A DNA stretch of 22,035 nucleotides from DAOTTW01 sp034437615 (GTDB lineage: Bacteria; Chloroflexota; Anaerolineae; Aggregatilineales; Phototrophicaceae), in NCBI GenBank assembly GCA_034437615.1, contig DAOTTW010000166.1:1-22035 (forward strand), given 5' to 3'. Positions within the stretch are counted from its first letter, which is position 1, and the number at the start of each line of letters is the position of its first letter. Made by a program: the position numbers and the translations under genes. The notes under the pieces were generated by a model, which made no database searches, was not told the origin of the DNA, and saw nothing but the letters and a program-made list of their open reading frames with translations. Shown here in pieces: positions 1-8,373 of the stretch.

Positions 1-2156
1 GTGAAGCTGTTATCCGTTGCGCTGCTGGTGTTGCCAGTGTTGAAGTCGAAGCCGCCGTTCGTCAAGCTGGCACCATACAGGAATTCGCTGGTGGAGTTAA
101 ACGACGCCAGGAAGTTTGCAGCAGGCGGCACCGTCTCGAATTCGCCTACCGTATAGGGGAAGGCAGGCGGCGTGATACTGGCGCTGTTCGGGTCTACGAT
201 GTGCGCGACCTCCACGCCGAAGGGGTCCTCGCTGAGGTCATCACAGCGGACGGTCAGGCTGAACGAATCGCCCTCGAAGATTTCTGCGTTATCCGGCACG
301 ACACTGCAAGCGCCCGTCGCTGCGTTCGTCACATCAATCGTCACCGTCGCAAGGTTGCTGGTGTAGCCTGTCGTCATCTGGTCAACCGTGAACTGGAATT
401 GCGTCGTACCACTGAAGCCGAGATTGGGCGTGAACGTGATTTCCCCCGTCGTGCTGTTTACGCTGGCGCTACCATCCGGCACGACGCCCACAATCGCAAC
501 AGTCGTCGGGTCAACATTGCCCGTGTCGTTGGCTGTCACATCAATCGGGGACGTTGGCGTATTCACAGTCGTGCTGCCAACATCGTCATTGGCCACAGGC
601 AGGATTGACACGCAGCTTGCAGTTGCCAGCGTCGGCGTGTTGTTCGTAACAGGCCCTGCGGTCAGGGATGTGTTGTCATAGAAGGTGTTAGCTGCAATCG
701 CGATTGTGTCATCATCGCTATTGTTGATACCGACCACATTGCGCGTGAAGCAGGTTGTATCGACATCGCTCAATGATGCATCCAGCGTGCCCCCACCTTC
801 AAACAAGATGCCGTTATCGAATTCACCGATCTCCGTATCATCTACATCAACAGTGATGCTGCTCGGCCCATGCGTATCGCTCAGTACGATACCATTTGCA
901 GCGCTGTTCGAGCGCAACACGCTGTTGCTGAGCGTCACGCTGATCGCGTTGTCGTTCGCACCCGTATCGCTGTCGTCTTCGATGACGATGCCCGCTGTGC
1001 TGGAATTCGAGATAGAAATGCCGGAGATATTCAGCGTGATCGGACCGTTAAAGAAGTCGTTGGCGCGAATGCCAATATTGTTGTTGAAGAGTGAGCCATC
1101 GACAATCGAAACCGGATTGATGATATTGCCGAAGTACATGCCCACATTACTGTTTTCGACGGCGTTGTCACTGAAGGATACGTTATTGGAGATCGACACG
1201 ATCTGGAAGCCATCGACAGAATTTTCAAAGCCCGCCGCTGCTGTTATGGCGTTGCGATCCAGGCTGAAATCCGGCGTCCCGCTATCATACAGGTTGTGCC
1301 AGATGCCGATCCGCTCGGCCTCGATGGTATTGCCGGAGATTTCATAGCTGGTTGGGAAGCTGCCGGTCGGCGCGACAGAAGAGGCCCCGGTTTGAATGCC
1401 GAAGCGCGTGCGCGTGATGAGGTTGTCGCGAATATCGGCATAAAATTCGTTGAACATGCCGATGCCGCGCCGCGATGAACCATTATCAGCGCGGCTTCCA
1501 GGCAGGTTGTCGATGTAATTGCGCTCGATCACACCCCCCTGGCTGAGTGTCGTACTGTTGCCAGCGAGACCGCCCGTGTAAATGCCGTACCAGTTCAAGT
1601 TGCGGATGATGTTATTACGGATGGCCACGTTATTATACTGTGCACCTTCATACGCTGGCACGAGAATGCCCGTATTCGTGTTGACATCCACGCCGTTCAG
1701 GTCCGGGTATGCTGCGGCTCCGCTGTCGGTGCTATCGACATTGGGGTTATCGCCGTTGAATTCCAGGCCATCAATTGTTACATCGCTAGCCCGAACGCCA
1801 AGCAGCACAGGCTCACCGTTGCTGCCATCAGCAAGACGATCCCCCGGCGGCACGATTTTGGCTTCTGGCAGGCGTGAGCTTGCATAGCCAGCAGCGCCTG
1901 TATTCGGCCCCTGTAGCGTCAGTGCCTTGTTAATCTCAAGATATTCGGCATAGGTGCCCGCAGCGACGTCGACCGTATCCGTTGCGCTGGCGGCGTCAAT
2001 GGCGGCCTGAATCGTGCAGTACGGGCCACCTGTTGTATCGTTGCAGGTCGGGTCGTTCGTATCGACATTCAGTGTCGCTGCCTGTACAGGTAGCGCTAGT
2101 AACAGTACCAAGCAAACAGGACTTAAACGAAAGATCGTGCGCAAAACTTTGAGCAT
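1..2156 (-). CDS. Secreted right-handed parallel beta-helix protein with Ig-like domain (C-terminus cut off by window)
   Basis: This open frame runs from ATG at 2156 to the left edge without a stop, giving 718 complete codons, so the C-terminus lies outside the window. AAAGGA at 2168-2163 is a good ribosome binding site. Residues 1-26 form a signal peptide ending VQA, so the protein is exported. The mature start has a Cys pair and the TIQAAIDAA motif usual at the start of secreted beta-helix repeat proteins. Residues of roughly 50-500 are rich in Asn/Ile/Gly turns such as IRNNIIRN and ISNNVSFSDNAV, typical of NosD/pectate-lyase-like parallel beta-helices. Residues of about 518-608 (ANDDVGSTTVN to ATVTIDVT) look like a tandem-95/cadherin-like Ig domain, and a further Cys-containing segment follows. 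The likely role is a surface or extracellular adhesin or polysaccharide-binding protein. No catalytic residues can be assigned, and substrate is unknown. Confidence 0.85.
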   Translation of the reverse strand, partial: MLKVLRTIFRLSPVCLVLLLALPVQAATLNVDTNDPTCNDTTGGPYCTIQAAIDAASATDTVDVAAGTYAEYLEINKALTLQGPNTGAAGYASSRLPEAKIVPPGDRLADGSNGEPVLLGVRASDVTIDGLEFNGDNPNVDSTDSGAAAYPDLNGVDVNTNTGILVPAYEGAQYNNVAIRNNIIRNLNWYGIYTGGLAGNSTTLSQGGVIERNYIDNLPGSRADNGSSRRGIGMFNEFYADIRDNLITRTRFGIQTGASSVAPTGSFPTSYEISGNTIEAERIGIWHNLYDSGTPDFSLDRNAITAAAGFENSVDGFQIVSISNNVSFSDNAVENSNVGMYFGNIINPVSIVDGSLFNNNIGIRANDFFNGPITLNISGISISNSSTAGIVIEDDSDTGANDNAISVTLSNSVLRSNSAANGIVLSDTHGPSSITVDVDDTEIGEFDNGILFEGGGTLDASLSDVDTTCFTRNVVGINNSDDDTIAIAANTFYDNTSLTAGPVTNNTPTLATASCVSILPVANDDVGSTTVNTPTSPIDVTANDTGNVDPTTVAIVGVVPDGSASVNSTTGEITFTPNLGFSGTTQFQFTVDQMTTGYTSNLATVTIDVTNAATGACSVVPDNAEIFEGDSFSLTVRCDDLSEDPFGVEVAHIVDPNSASITPPAFPYTVGEFETVPPAANFLASFNSTSEFLYGASLTNGGFDFNTGNTSSATDNSF

Positions 2157-2210
2157 TTGTTATCCTTTAACATAGACATCAGCTAAGTAAACGCTATATA
2201 CCTTCTATTC

Positions 2211-2216
2211 TATAAT
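2211..2216 (+). promoter_or_regulatory. Possible -10 box upstream of lpdA
   Basis: A perfect TATAAT lies in the AT-rich gap between the divergent beta-helix gene and lpdA. No good -35 box is found 16-18 bases upstream. If it is used, the lpdA leader would be about 180 bases. The same AT-rich block could serve the minus-strand beta-helix gene instead, through the overlapping minus-strand TATAGA. Confidence 0.25.
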
Positions 2217-2402
2217 GCACTTGTCTGAAATTCTAGCTACATTTTGAATTACGTGTCTGTTTAGCGAGTTTGGTGTCATCCTGAGCAAGTCGCGGCTCTC
2301 TATGTCGCATCATACGGGCGCGTGTTATCATGGCGTCTGCAATTCAACGACGCAGACAAGACCAAGACAGCCAGATACAGACAAACAGAAAGAAAAAACC
2401 TC

Positions 2403-3806
2403 ATGGCACAAGAATACGATGTGGTGGTGCTGGGTGCGGGACCGGGCGGCTATACCGCCGCCATCCGCGCCAGCCAACTAGGGCTAAAGGCCGCCATCGT
2501 GGAGAAAAAATACTGGGGCGGCGTCTGCTTGAATGTCGGCTGCATCCCATCGAAGGCGCTGCTGCATAACGCAGAGCTAGCGCACACCATCTACGCGCAG
2601 GCGGATGAATTCGGCATCAAGATCGACGGCACCGTGACGATGGATTACAGCGTAGCCTATCAGCGCAGCCGCAAGGTCGTGGACCGCATGACCAAAGGCG
2701 TGCAATTCTTGATGAAGAAGAACAAGATCGACAGCTACGAGGGCTGGGCGACCTTCAACGATGCCAACAGCATGAGCGTGGAACTGAACGAGGGCGGCAA
2801 CGAAACGCTGAAGTTCAAGCACTGCATCATCGCCACCGGTGCGCAGGATCGCCTGCTGCCGGGGCTGTCCTTCAGCGAAAACGTCGTCTCATGGGAGACG
2901 CAAATCCAGGAGGAGAGCCTGCCTGAAAAGATGCTGATCGCTGGTGGTGGTGCTATCGGCGTCGAGTTCGCCTATGTGCTGAGCAATTACGGCGTGGATG
3001 TGACCATCGTGGAATTCATGGACCGCCTGCTGCCGCTGGAGGACCCCGAAGTCAGCAAGGAATTGCAGAAGGCGTACAGGAAGTACAAGATCAATGTGAT
3101 GACGGGCACCCGCGTCGAAAACGTGGAAGATACCGGCAGCAGCGTCAAGATGACCGTGACCACGCCGAAGGGCGAGACGCAAACGCTGGAGGCGGACCGT
3201 GCCATGATCGCGCTTGGCTTCAAGCCGCGTGTGGAGGGCTACGGGCTGGAAAGCACAGGCGTACAACTGACAGAGCACGGCGCAATCCAGATTGACAACC
3301 GGATGCAGACCAGCGTGCCCAGCGTGTATGCCGTCGGTGACGTGACGGGCAAGCTGATGCTGGCCCACGTCGCAGAGACGATGGGCATCATCGCCGCCGA
3401 AAACATCGCAGGCGTGGAAAGCGTCGAACTGGATTACAAGATGATGCCGCGTGCCACCTACTGCCAGCCACAGGTCGCCAGCTTTGGCTATACCGAAGCC
3501 GAAGCGGAAGAAATGGGCTACGAGATTAACGTGGCCAAGTTCCCGTTCCAGGCCAACGGCAAAGCGCAGGGCCTCGGTGATACGGCAGGCTTCGTGAAGA
3601 TCATCAGCGACAAGCGCTACGGCGAAATCCTCGGTGGGCATATGATCGGCCATAACGTGACCGAATTGCTACCCGAATTGACGCTGGCGCAACGCTGGGA
3701 ACTGACGCCGAACGAGATTGCACGCAACGTACATGCGCACCCGACGATGAGCGAAGCGATTAAAGAGGCGGCGCACGGCCTGGAAGGGCACATGATTAAC
3801 TTCTAG
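2403..3806 (+). CDS. lpdA: Dihydrolipoyl dehydrogenase (E3)
   Basis: The 467-residue product is a full-length FAD disulfide oxidoreductase. It reoxidises dihydrolipoamide on E2 with NAD+ in the cytoplasmic 2-oxoacid dehydrogenase complexes. GAGPGG at residues 11-16 binds FAD. The redox pair is C42/C47 in VCLNVGCIPSK. A second Rossmann motif (GGGAIGVEFA) lies near residue 187, and the C-terminal dimerisation domain carries the catalytic H446/E451 in HPTMSE. I chose ATG 2403 because MAQEYDVVVLG matches the family N-terminus; a frame reaching back to 2322 adds 27 unrelated residues. The Shine-Dalgarno is weak, only an A-rich tract. The gene is monocistronic here and convergent with the bkd block, whose three subunits lack their own E3, so it is the likely partner. 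It could also serve pyruvate or 2-oxoglutarate dehydrogenase. Confidence 0.95.
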   Translation: MAQEYDVVVLGAGPGGYTAAIRASQLGLKAAIVEKKYWGGVCLNVGCIPSKALLHNAELAHTIYAQADEFGIKIDGTVTMDYSVAYQRSRKVVDRMTKGVQFLMKKNKIDSYEGWATFNDANSMSVELNEGGNETLKFKHCIIATGAQDRLLPGLSFSENVVSWETQIQEESLPEKMLIAGGGAIGVEFAYVLSNYGVDVTIVEFMDRLLPLEDPEVSKELQKAYRKYKINVMTGTRVENVEDTGSSVKMTVTTPKGETQTLEADRAMIALGFKPRVEGYGLESTGVQLTEHGAIQIDNRMQTSVPSVYAVGDVTGKLMLAHVAETMGIIAAENIAGVESVELDYKMMPRATYCQPQVASFGYTEAEAEEMGYEINVAKFPFQANGKAQGLGDTAGFVKIISDKRYGEILGGHMIGHNVTELLPELTLAQRWELTPNEIARNVHAHPTMSEAIKEAAHGLEGHMINF

Positions 3807-3826
3807 CAATCTGCCATTCAAGCGCA

Positions 3827-3848
3827 GGGGCGCAATGCATTGCGCCCC
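3827..3848. terminator. 22-bp perfect palindrome between convergent genes, possible bidirectional terminator
   Basis: GGGGCGCAATG is followed directly by its exact reverse complement, centred on ATGCAT. It sits 20 bases after the lpdA stop and 39 bases after the stop of the opposing lipoprotein gene. Neither strand has a T-run after it, so it is not a classical intrinsic terminator. It may stop or stabilise both transcripts, or be a member of a dispersed palindromic repeat family. No second copy is present in this window. Confidence 0.4.
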
Positions 3849-3887
3849 ATATGCACCACATGATCCTTTACTATAATCTATCGGCAT

Positions 3888-4832
3888 CTATTGCACTGGC
3901 ACGATCAAAAACACGCGCATGGCGCTGTCATCCACGCGAATATCCTCTAAATCGTGCTGTCCCTGGCCTAGCCGCTCATTCAGGATGAAATCAAACGCCT
4001 CGAAGATGCCCGACATCACATCGTCATAGGCCGCCTGAACAAATGCTTCGCTGGGGCTGCTGCCGCCGACCATACGGAACTGCTCCGGCGTGACGGGCTG
4101 GATGCGCAAGAAGTTATTCGCTGATGCCTCATTCTGCACGACATCAAACGCGACGAAAAACGTGCCATTCGTAAAAGCAGCGCCGCCAAGCGCCGTCACA
4201 GAGACATCAATCCCGCCTGTGATGAAATCGACGTTTACATCCTGTATAGAAGGCAGGTTACTCAGCAGACGGTCAACCTCTTCTTGGAACTGCGCCTCAG
4301 TGATGACGACATCGGCCCCGGTGATGGGCGCACCGCTGCTGAGCGTTGCCCGTTGCGGAGCCTGCACCCCTGCTGGTATCGGCGTCAGCGTGACGATACG
4401 CGCTGCTTCGATGACGATGGCGGTAGCGCTGGCTGCGGTGTCTATGTCCGATGCTGCTTCCGTGCTCGTGGGCTGCACAGCGACAGCCTGGCCGGATGCT
4501 GTGGTTGCGGTCGGCGCTGGCAGCGTAATCGTGGCTTCGGCTGTGGGTGTCACATCAGCGGGTTGTGCGCTGGCTGCACCTTCGCGAGTTGGTGTCGGTT
4601 CGTCGCTGGCTGTCGTGGTCGGTGGTTCGTCGCTGGCTGTTATAGTCGGGGCCTGCGTGTTGGTCAGCGCGGGTTCGGGCGTGTCGCTGGCCCCCGGTGA
4701 CGTGTCGGCTTGTGTGGTGGTCTCGGTCGGCAAAGCGGCAACCGTCGGCAATGTCTCGTCGGTGTTCGCCTGGGGTTGGCACGCGGCCAGCAACCACGCT
4801 AGCAGCAGCAATAGTATCAGATGGCTTTTCAT
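3888..4832 (-). CDS. Lipoprotein with long Thr/Pro/Ala linker and unrecognised C-terminal domain
   Basis: The product has 314 residues. Residues 1-18 are a lipoprotein signal peptide ending in lipobox LAAC with Cys18, so the protein is probably anchored to the membrane outside the cytoplasm. I chose ATG 4832 because it places the lipobox correctly; the frame extends 21 codons upstream without any signal-peptide character. Residues of about 20-155 are low complexity (Thr, Ala, Pro, Glu), typical of a cell-wall-spanning linker, and contain an in-frame 9-residue duplication (TASDEPP / TASDEPT). Residues of about 160-314 form a folded domain, with alternating hydrophobic strands (VDFITGGIDVSVTA) and a C-terminal helix plus strand. 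I do not recognise this domain; its layout recalls lipid-binding LmeA-like folds, but this is a weak impression. The gene is the last in the bkd-direction block, 66 bases after the dehydratase. Confidence 0.8.
   Translation of the reverse strand: MKSHLILLLLLAWLLAACQPQANTDETLPTVAALPTETTTQADTSPGASDTPEPALTNTQAPTITASDEPPTTTASDEPTPTREGAASAQPADVTPTAEATITLPAPTATTASGQAVAVQPTSTEAASDIDTAASATAIVIEAARIVTLTPIPAGVQAPQRATLSSGAPITGADVVITEAQFQEEVDRLLSNLPSIQDVNVDFITGGIDVSVTALGGAAFTNGTFFVAFDVVQNEASANNFLRIQPVTPEQFRMVGGSSPSEAFVQAAYDDVMSGIFEAFDFILNERLGQGQHDLEDIRVDDSAMRVFLIVPVQ
4597..4640. repeat. In-frame 27-base tandem duplication in the lipoprotein linker
   Basis: A 17-base identical core (GGTTCGTCGCTGGCTGT) occurs at 4597-4613 and again at 4624-4640, offset by 27 bases or nine codons. 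It encodes two TASDEP units in the Thr/Pro linker. This is typical of recent slippage in low-complexity linkers. Confidence 0.8.
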
Positions 4833-4898
4833 GCGGTCTTTTGCATCTCTCTTAGCGGACGACAGTTCGCACAGTATACCGCACGACAGCCACACAGG

Positions 4899-5855
4899 TT
4901 ACGCCACCTGATGCAAAAGTACCTGCCGCATCCGTTCCGCGTCGATATTACCGCCACTGAGCACCAGCACCACCCGCGTCCCCGGCGCGAAGCGCAACAA
5001 GCCCGTATTCAGCGCCGCAAGCGCAACCGCACCAGCCCCCTCAGCCACCACATGCGCCGCCTGCATCAAATCCGATACGGCCTTTTCGATGTTGGCTTCG
5101 TCCACGCGCACCAATTGCCGCACGTGCGCATCAATAATGGGCTGCGTCAGCGTGCCGGGTCGCTTCACGCGGATGCCATCTGCCACCGTCGCACCAGAGC
5201 TATAGCGATAGTTCGCGCCAACGCCATACACCTGCACATCCGGCTTGAGGCCCTGCGCCGCCAGCGCGATGCCGCTAATTAAGCCACCGCCACCCACCGG
5301 CGTGATAATCGCAGCGGTGTCAGGTGCCGCCTGCATAATTTCCAGGCCGATGGTGCCCTGACCCGCGATGATGTCCAGATCGTTATAGGGTTCGATGAAG
5401 GTCGCGCCAGAGGATGCCGCCAGGTCGTGTGCCTGTGCGCGGGCGTCGTCAAACGTGCCTTCGACAAGCTGCACCTGCACCCCGCCGAAGCGCTGTGTAC
5501 GCTCGATCTTCGTCTGTGGCGTGCTTTCGGGCATGAAAATGGTCGTTCGCTGGTCCAGCCCGAAGACGCTCGCAGCGTAGGCCACACCTTGCGCGTGATT
5601 ACCCGATGAGGCCGCAACGAGACCGTTTGCGCGTTGTCCTGCGCTCAAGCCTGCGATCTTGTTATAAGCACCGCGTAGCTTGAATGCGCCTGTGGTTTGC
5701 AGGTTTTCCAGCTTCAGCAGGATGTGCAGGTCGTGTCGTCGGCTGAGCGCGTCGGCGTAGATCAACGGTGTGCGCAGCGCCACGCCGCGTATGCGCTCAT
5801 GCGCGGTGTAAAAATCATCTAGCGTCAGGTTGGGGGCCAAAGTGTCAGTTGGCAT
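4899..5855 (-). CDS. Threonine ammonia-lyase (dehydratase), short form without ACT domain
   Basis: The 318-residue product is a fold-type II PLP enzyme that deaminates threonine, and often serine, to 2-oxobutyrate or pyruvate. The PLP lysine is K59 in GAFKLRGA. SSGNHAQGVA is the substrate/PLP loop, GGGGLISG binds the PLP phosphate and LSGGNID closes the cofactor site. The chain ends after the catalytic domain, so the C-terminal ACT regulatory domain of biosynthetic IlvA is missing. This points to a catabolic TdcB-like form not controlled by isoleucine. A serine racemase or 3-hydroxyaspartate dehydratase activity is also possible in this subfamily. It lies 161 bases downstream of bkd E2 on the same strand, separated by a hairpin repeat, so read-through is possible. 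The context suggests feeding 2-oxobutyrate to the BKD complex. Confidence 0.9.
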   Translation of the reverse strand: MPTDTLAPNLTLDDFYTAHERIRGVALRTPLIYADALSRRHDLHILLKLENLQTTGAFKLRGAYNKIAGLSAGQRANGLVAASSGNHAQGVAYAASVFGLDQRTTIFMPESTPQTKIERTQRFGGVQVQLVEGTFDDARAQAHDLAASSGATFIEPYNDLDIIAGQGTIGLEIMQAAPDTAAIITPVGGGGLISGIALAAQGLKPDVQVYGVGANYRYSSGATVADGIRVKRPGTLTQPIIDAHVRQLVRVDEANIEKAVSDLMQAAHVVAEGAGAVALAALNTGLLRFAPGTRVVLVLSGGNIDAERMRQVLLHQVA

Positions 5856-5910
5856 GGGGTTTCTTCGCCAATGGTTAAAATGCGCTCTTTATTATCTGGC
5901 TGTATTCTGG

Positions 5911-6013
5911 CGGACGCCAAGAATGGCGTCCCTACATGACTGTGAACCGTAGGGACGCGGCTTGCTGCGTCCGCCACGAAGAACGCACGACCACACGATT
6001 ATGTGGTGCTGCC
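5911..6013 (+). repeat. Two-hairpin intergenic element, copy A
   Basis: Hairpin H1 (5912-5931) has stem GGACGCC/GGCGTCC with loop AAGAAT. Hairpin H2 (5953-5972) has arms GGACGC/GCGTCC around GGCTTGCT. Between them GTCCCTAC (5928-5935) and GTAGGGAC (5949-5956) face each other around spacer ATGACTGTGAACC. A conserved tail follows to 6013, with a third small hairpin ACCACA/TGTGGT. The element fills the gap between bkd E2 and the dehydratase and ends three bases from the E2 stop codon. A near-identical copy lies at 20552-20679. It could act as a partial terminator or RNA stabiliser within the minus-strand operon. Confidence 0.85.
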
Positions 6014-6016
6014 GGA

Positions 6017-7363
6017 TTACTGCGGCCAACCCTCAAGCTGCCGCTTCAGGTGGCTCATGAACTGATCGGCTGTGGCCCCATCAATCAGGCGATGGTCAAA
6101 CGTCAGCGACAGATACGCGCACGGACGGACCGCAAGCGCATCAGCCACGACCTTGACGCGCTTTTCGATAGCCCCCACGCCCAGAATAGCCGATTGTGGC
6201 TGATTGATGATGGGCGTGGCGAACAAACTGCCGTTGACGCCATGATTGGTGATGCTGAAGGTGCCGTTGCGCACCTCATCCGCTGTCAGGTCGCGCTTAC
6301 GCGCACGCGCCGCCAGATCATTGACCTGACGCGCCAAGCCAAGCAAATTATAGTCCCCTGCGTTTTTGATAACAGGCACGATCAGGCCATCATCCAGCGC
6401 TACAGCAATACCCACATGCGTCACATGTTGATAGTAGATACCATTGGCAGTCCAGCGGGCATTCAGGGCAGGGTAAGCGCTCAGGCTTCCCGCGCAGGCG
6501 GCCACGAAATACGGCGTAAACGTCAGCTTGACGCCCTTCTGCTCAAAAGCCGCTTTATTTGCAGCACGGTGCGCCACCACTGCCGACAGATCGACCTCAA
6601 ACACGGTGGTCACATGCGGCGCAGTCTGCAATTGGCTGCGGACCATGTGCTCTGCGATGCTGCGGCGCATTGGCGTAAGCTGCACTAATTCGCCGGGCAC
6701 ATCCTGCGGCACGTCTGGCGCTTTTGCTGGCGGTTTCGCGGCAGGTGGCCGCGCCGCCTGCGTCGGTGCGGGCTGTTGCGGTGCATCATCCAGCTTATAT
6801 TCAACGCTCGGCTTGAACAAATCGCCATCGACGGGCTGTTCCCAGGGTGCTATGTCGTCCGTCGCTGTCGTTGCACCGTTGCCTTGCCCCGCCTGCTGCA
6901 TGTAGGCCAGCACGTCTTTCTTCGTGATGCGCCCATCACGCCCACTGCCTTCAATCTGCGATAGGTCAAGCTCATGCTCGGCGGCCATGCGTGCCACCAC
7001 AGGCGTCATATGGCCCGTGTAGCGTCCTGACTGCGTGCGCGTGCTATTCTTCACGGGCGTTGGCTCAGCAAGCCGTGTTGCTGTGGGTTGCGCCTCTTTT
7101 GCGGTCTGATCGTCTGTGCTTTCGTTCGCCTCACCGATCAGGCCCAGCACCACGCCCGAATCAACCGTTTCGCCCTCTGCGATGTGGATTTTCAGCAGCA
7201 CACCCGCAGCCGGCGCAGGCACTTCGGTATCCACCTTATCGGTGCTGACGCGCACAATCGGTTCATATTCTTCGATGGCATCCCCGACCTGCTTCAGCCA
7301 TTCGCCAACGGTGCCATCGACCACACTTTCGCCCAGTTGGGGCATGATGATTTTCGTTGCCAT
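6017..7363 (-). CDS. bkdB: Dihydrolipoyl acyltransferase E2 of branched-chain 2-oxoacid dehydrogenase
   Basis: The 448-residue product is the core of the BKD complex. It passes the acyl group from E1 to CoA through a swinging lipoyl arm. Residues 1-77 are a single lipoyl domain with lipoyl lysine K43 in TDKVDTE. Residues 119-156 are the peripheral-subunit-binding domain (PVVARMAAEH to KKDVLAYM). A Pro/Ala-rich linker spans about 157-225, and residues 226-448 are the acyltransferase domain with the catalytic H424 and D428 in DHRLIDGA. Sequence alone does not separate BKD from other E2s; the assignment rests on the E1 genes just upstream. The gene starts 21 bases after the E1-beta stop, with GAGGGGTGA as ribosome binding site. 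Confidence 0.93.
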   Translation of the reverse strand: MATKIIMPQLGESVVDGTVGEWLKQVGDAIEEYEPIVRVSTDKVDTEVPAPAAGVLLKIHIAEGETVDSGVVLGLIGEANESTDDQTAKEAQPTATRLAEPTPVKNSTRTQSGRYTGHMTPVVARMAAEHELDLSQIEGSGRDGRITKKDVLAYMQQAGQGNGATTATDDIAPWEQPVDGDLFKPSVEYKLDDAPQQPAPTQAARPPAAKPPAKAPDVPQDVPGELVQLTPMRRSIAEHMVRSQLQTAPHVTTVFEVDLSAVVAHRAANKAAFEQKGVKLTFTPYFVAACAGSLSAYPALNARWTANGIYYQHVTHVGIAVALDDGLIVPVIKNAGDYNLLGLARQVNDLAARARKRDLTADEVRNGTFSITNHGVNGSLFATPIINQPQSAILGVGAIEKRVKVVADALAVRPCAYLSLTFDHRLIDGATADQFMSHLKRQLEGWPQ

Positions 7364-7384
7364 GTCGTTTTATCACCCCTCGCG

Positions 7385-8371
7385 TTAGTAGCCGACGATT
7401 TCACGGATGGCGTCTGCGATTTTATCCGGGTTGGGCATGAACGCCTCTTGCAGATCATGGCTATAAGGCACAGCCGGCACGTCCGGCCCGGTCAGGCGGC
7501 GGATCGGCCCATCCATGTATTCAAAGCCTTCATCAGAGAGGATCGCCGCGACCTCTGCGCCATAGCCTAGTGTGCGGTTGTCCTCGTAGACGATCAGCGC
7601 CTTGCCGGTCTTTTTGAATGAATTCAGGATACTGTCTTTATCGAGCGGTAGCAGCGTGCGCAAATCCAGCACTTCGGCGCTGATGCCATCATCCCGCGCC
7701 ACTTTCTCAGCGGCGATGTGGGCGTAGTGCGCCATCATGCCATAGGCATACACCGACACGTCCTCGCCTTCACGGGCGATGCGTGCGGGGCCGATGGGTG
7801 TGGTGTATTCGTTATCCGGCACCTCGCCCTTGATAGCGCGATAGCCCTTCTTCGGCTCGAAGTACATCACCGGGTTCGGGTCACGCACGGCGCTTTTCAG
7901 CAGCCCTTTCGCGTCGGCTGGCGTCGATGGAATGACGACCTTCAGGCCGGGGATGTGCGCGTAAAAGGCCTCGATGCTCTGGCTATGATATAGGCCACCG
8001 CTGATGCCGCCGCCATAGGGCGCACGAATCACCATCGGCACGGGCCACTGACCATCCGAACGATAGTACATGCGCGCCGCTTCGCTCAAAATCTGATTAA
8101 AGGCCGGGTGGATGAAATCCGCGAACTGAATTTCGCAGATGGGGCGCAAGCCTGCCACCGCCGCACCGATGCCCACCGCTGCAATGGATAGCTCTGCCAG
8201 CGGTGAATCCACGATGCGCTCTGCGCCGTACTTCTCGAATAGCCCTTTGGTGGCACGGAACACGCCGCCACGTGGCCCGATGTCCTCGCCCGTCATGAAA
8301 ACGCGCTGATCGCGTGCGAGTTCTTCATCCAGCGCGGTTGTGATCGCTTGAATCAGGGTCATCTGCGCCAT
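7385..8371 (-). CDS. bkdA2: Branched-chain 2-oxoacid dehydrogenase E1, beta subunit
   Basis: The 328-residue product is full length for a transketolase-like E1-beta. With E1-alpha it decarboxylates branched 2-oxoacids from Val, Leu and Ile on thiamine diphosphate. E60 in PLAELS corresponds to the Glu that activates the cofactor. GGLYHSQS (residues 125-132) is the signature typical of BKD-type rather than pyruvate-type beta chains. The C-terminal domain (VLDLRTLLPLD to GPDVPAVPYS) is intact. Only 2 bases separate its ATG from the E1-alpha stop, so the two subunits are probably translated in a coupled way. Confidence 0.94.
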   Translation of the reverse strand: MAQMTLIQAITTALDEELARDQRVFMTGEDIGPRGGVFRATKGLFEKYGAERIVDSPLAELSIAAVGIGAAVAGLRPICEIQFADFIHPAFNQILSEAARMYYRSDGQWPVPMVIRAPYGGGISGGLYHSQSIEAFYAHIPGLKVVIPSTPADAKGLLKSAVRDPNPVMYFEPKKGYRAIKGEVPDNEYTTPIGPARIAREGEDVSVYAYGMMAHYAHIAAEKVARDDGISAEVLDLRTLLPLDKDSILNSFKKTGKALIVYEDNRTLGYGAEVAAILSDEGFEYMDGPIRRLTGPDVPAVPYSHDLQEAFMPNPDKIADAIREIVGY

Positions 8372-8373
8372 CG

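Noticed and set aside
685..1347. 220-codon plus-strand frame across the beta-helix gene.
   Set aside because: The minus strand is open for over 2 kb with signal peptide and Shine-Dalgarno, so the plus frame is a shadow.
2889..3653. 254-codon open frame antisense to lpdA.
   Set aside because: It mirrors a highly conserved gene, has no plausible start signal and its translation is His/Ala/Leu-rich as expected for a shadow frame.
4090..4911. 273-codon plus-strand frame opposite the lipoprotein gene.
   Set aside because: It is a Val/Ser/Ala-rich shadow of the Thr/Pro linker; the minus frame has a proper lipobox and start.
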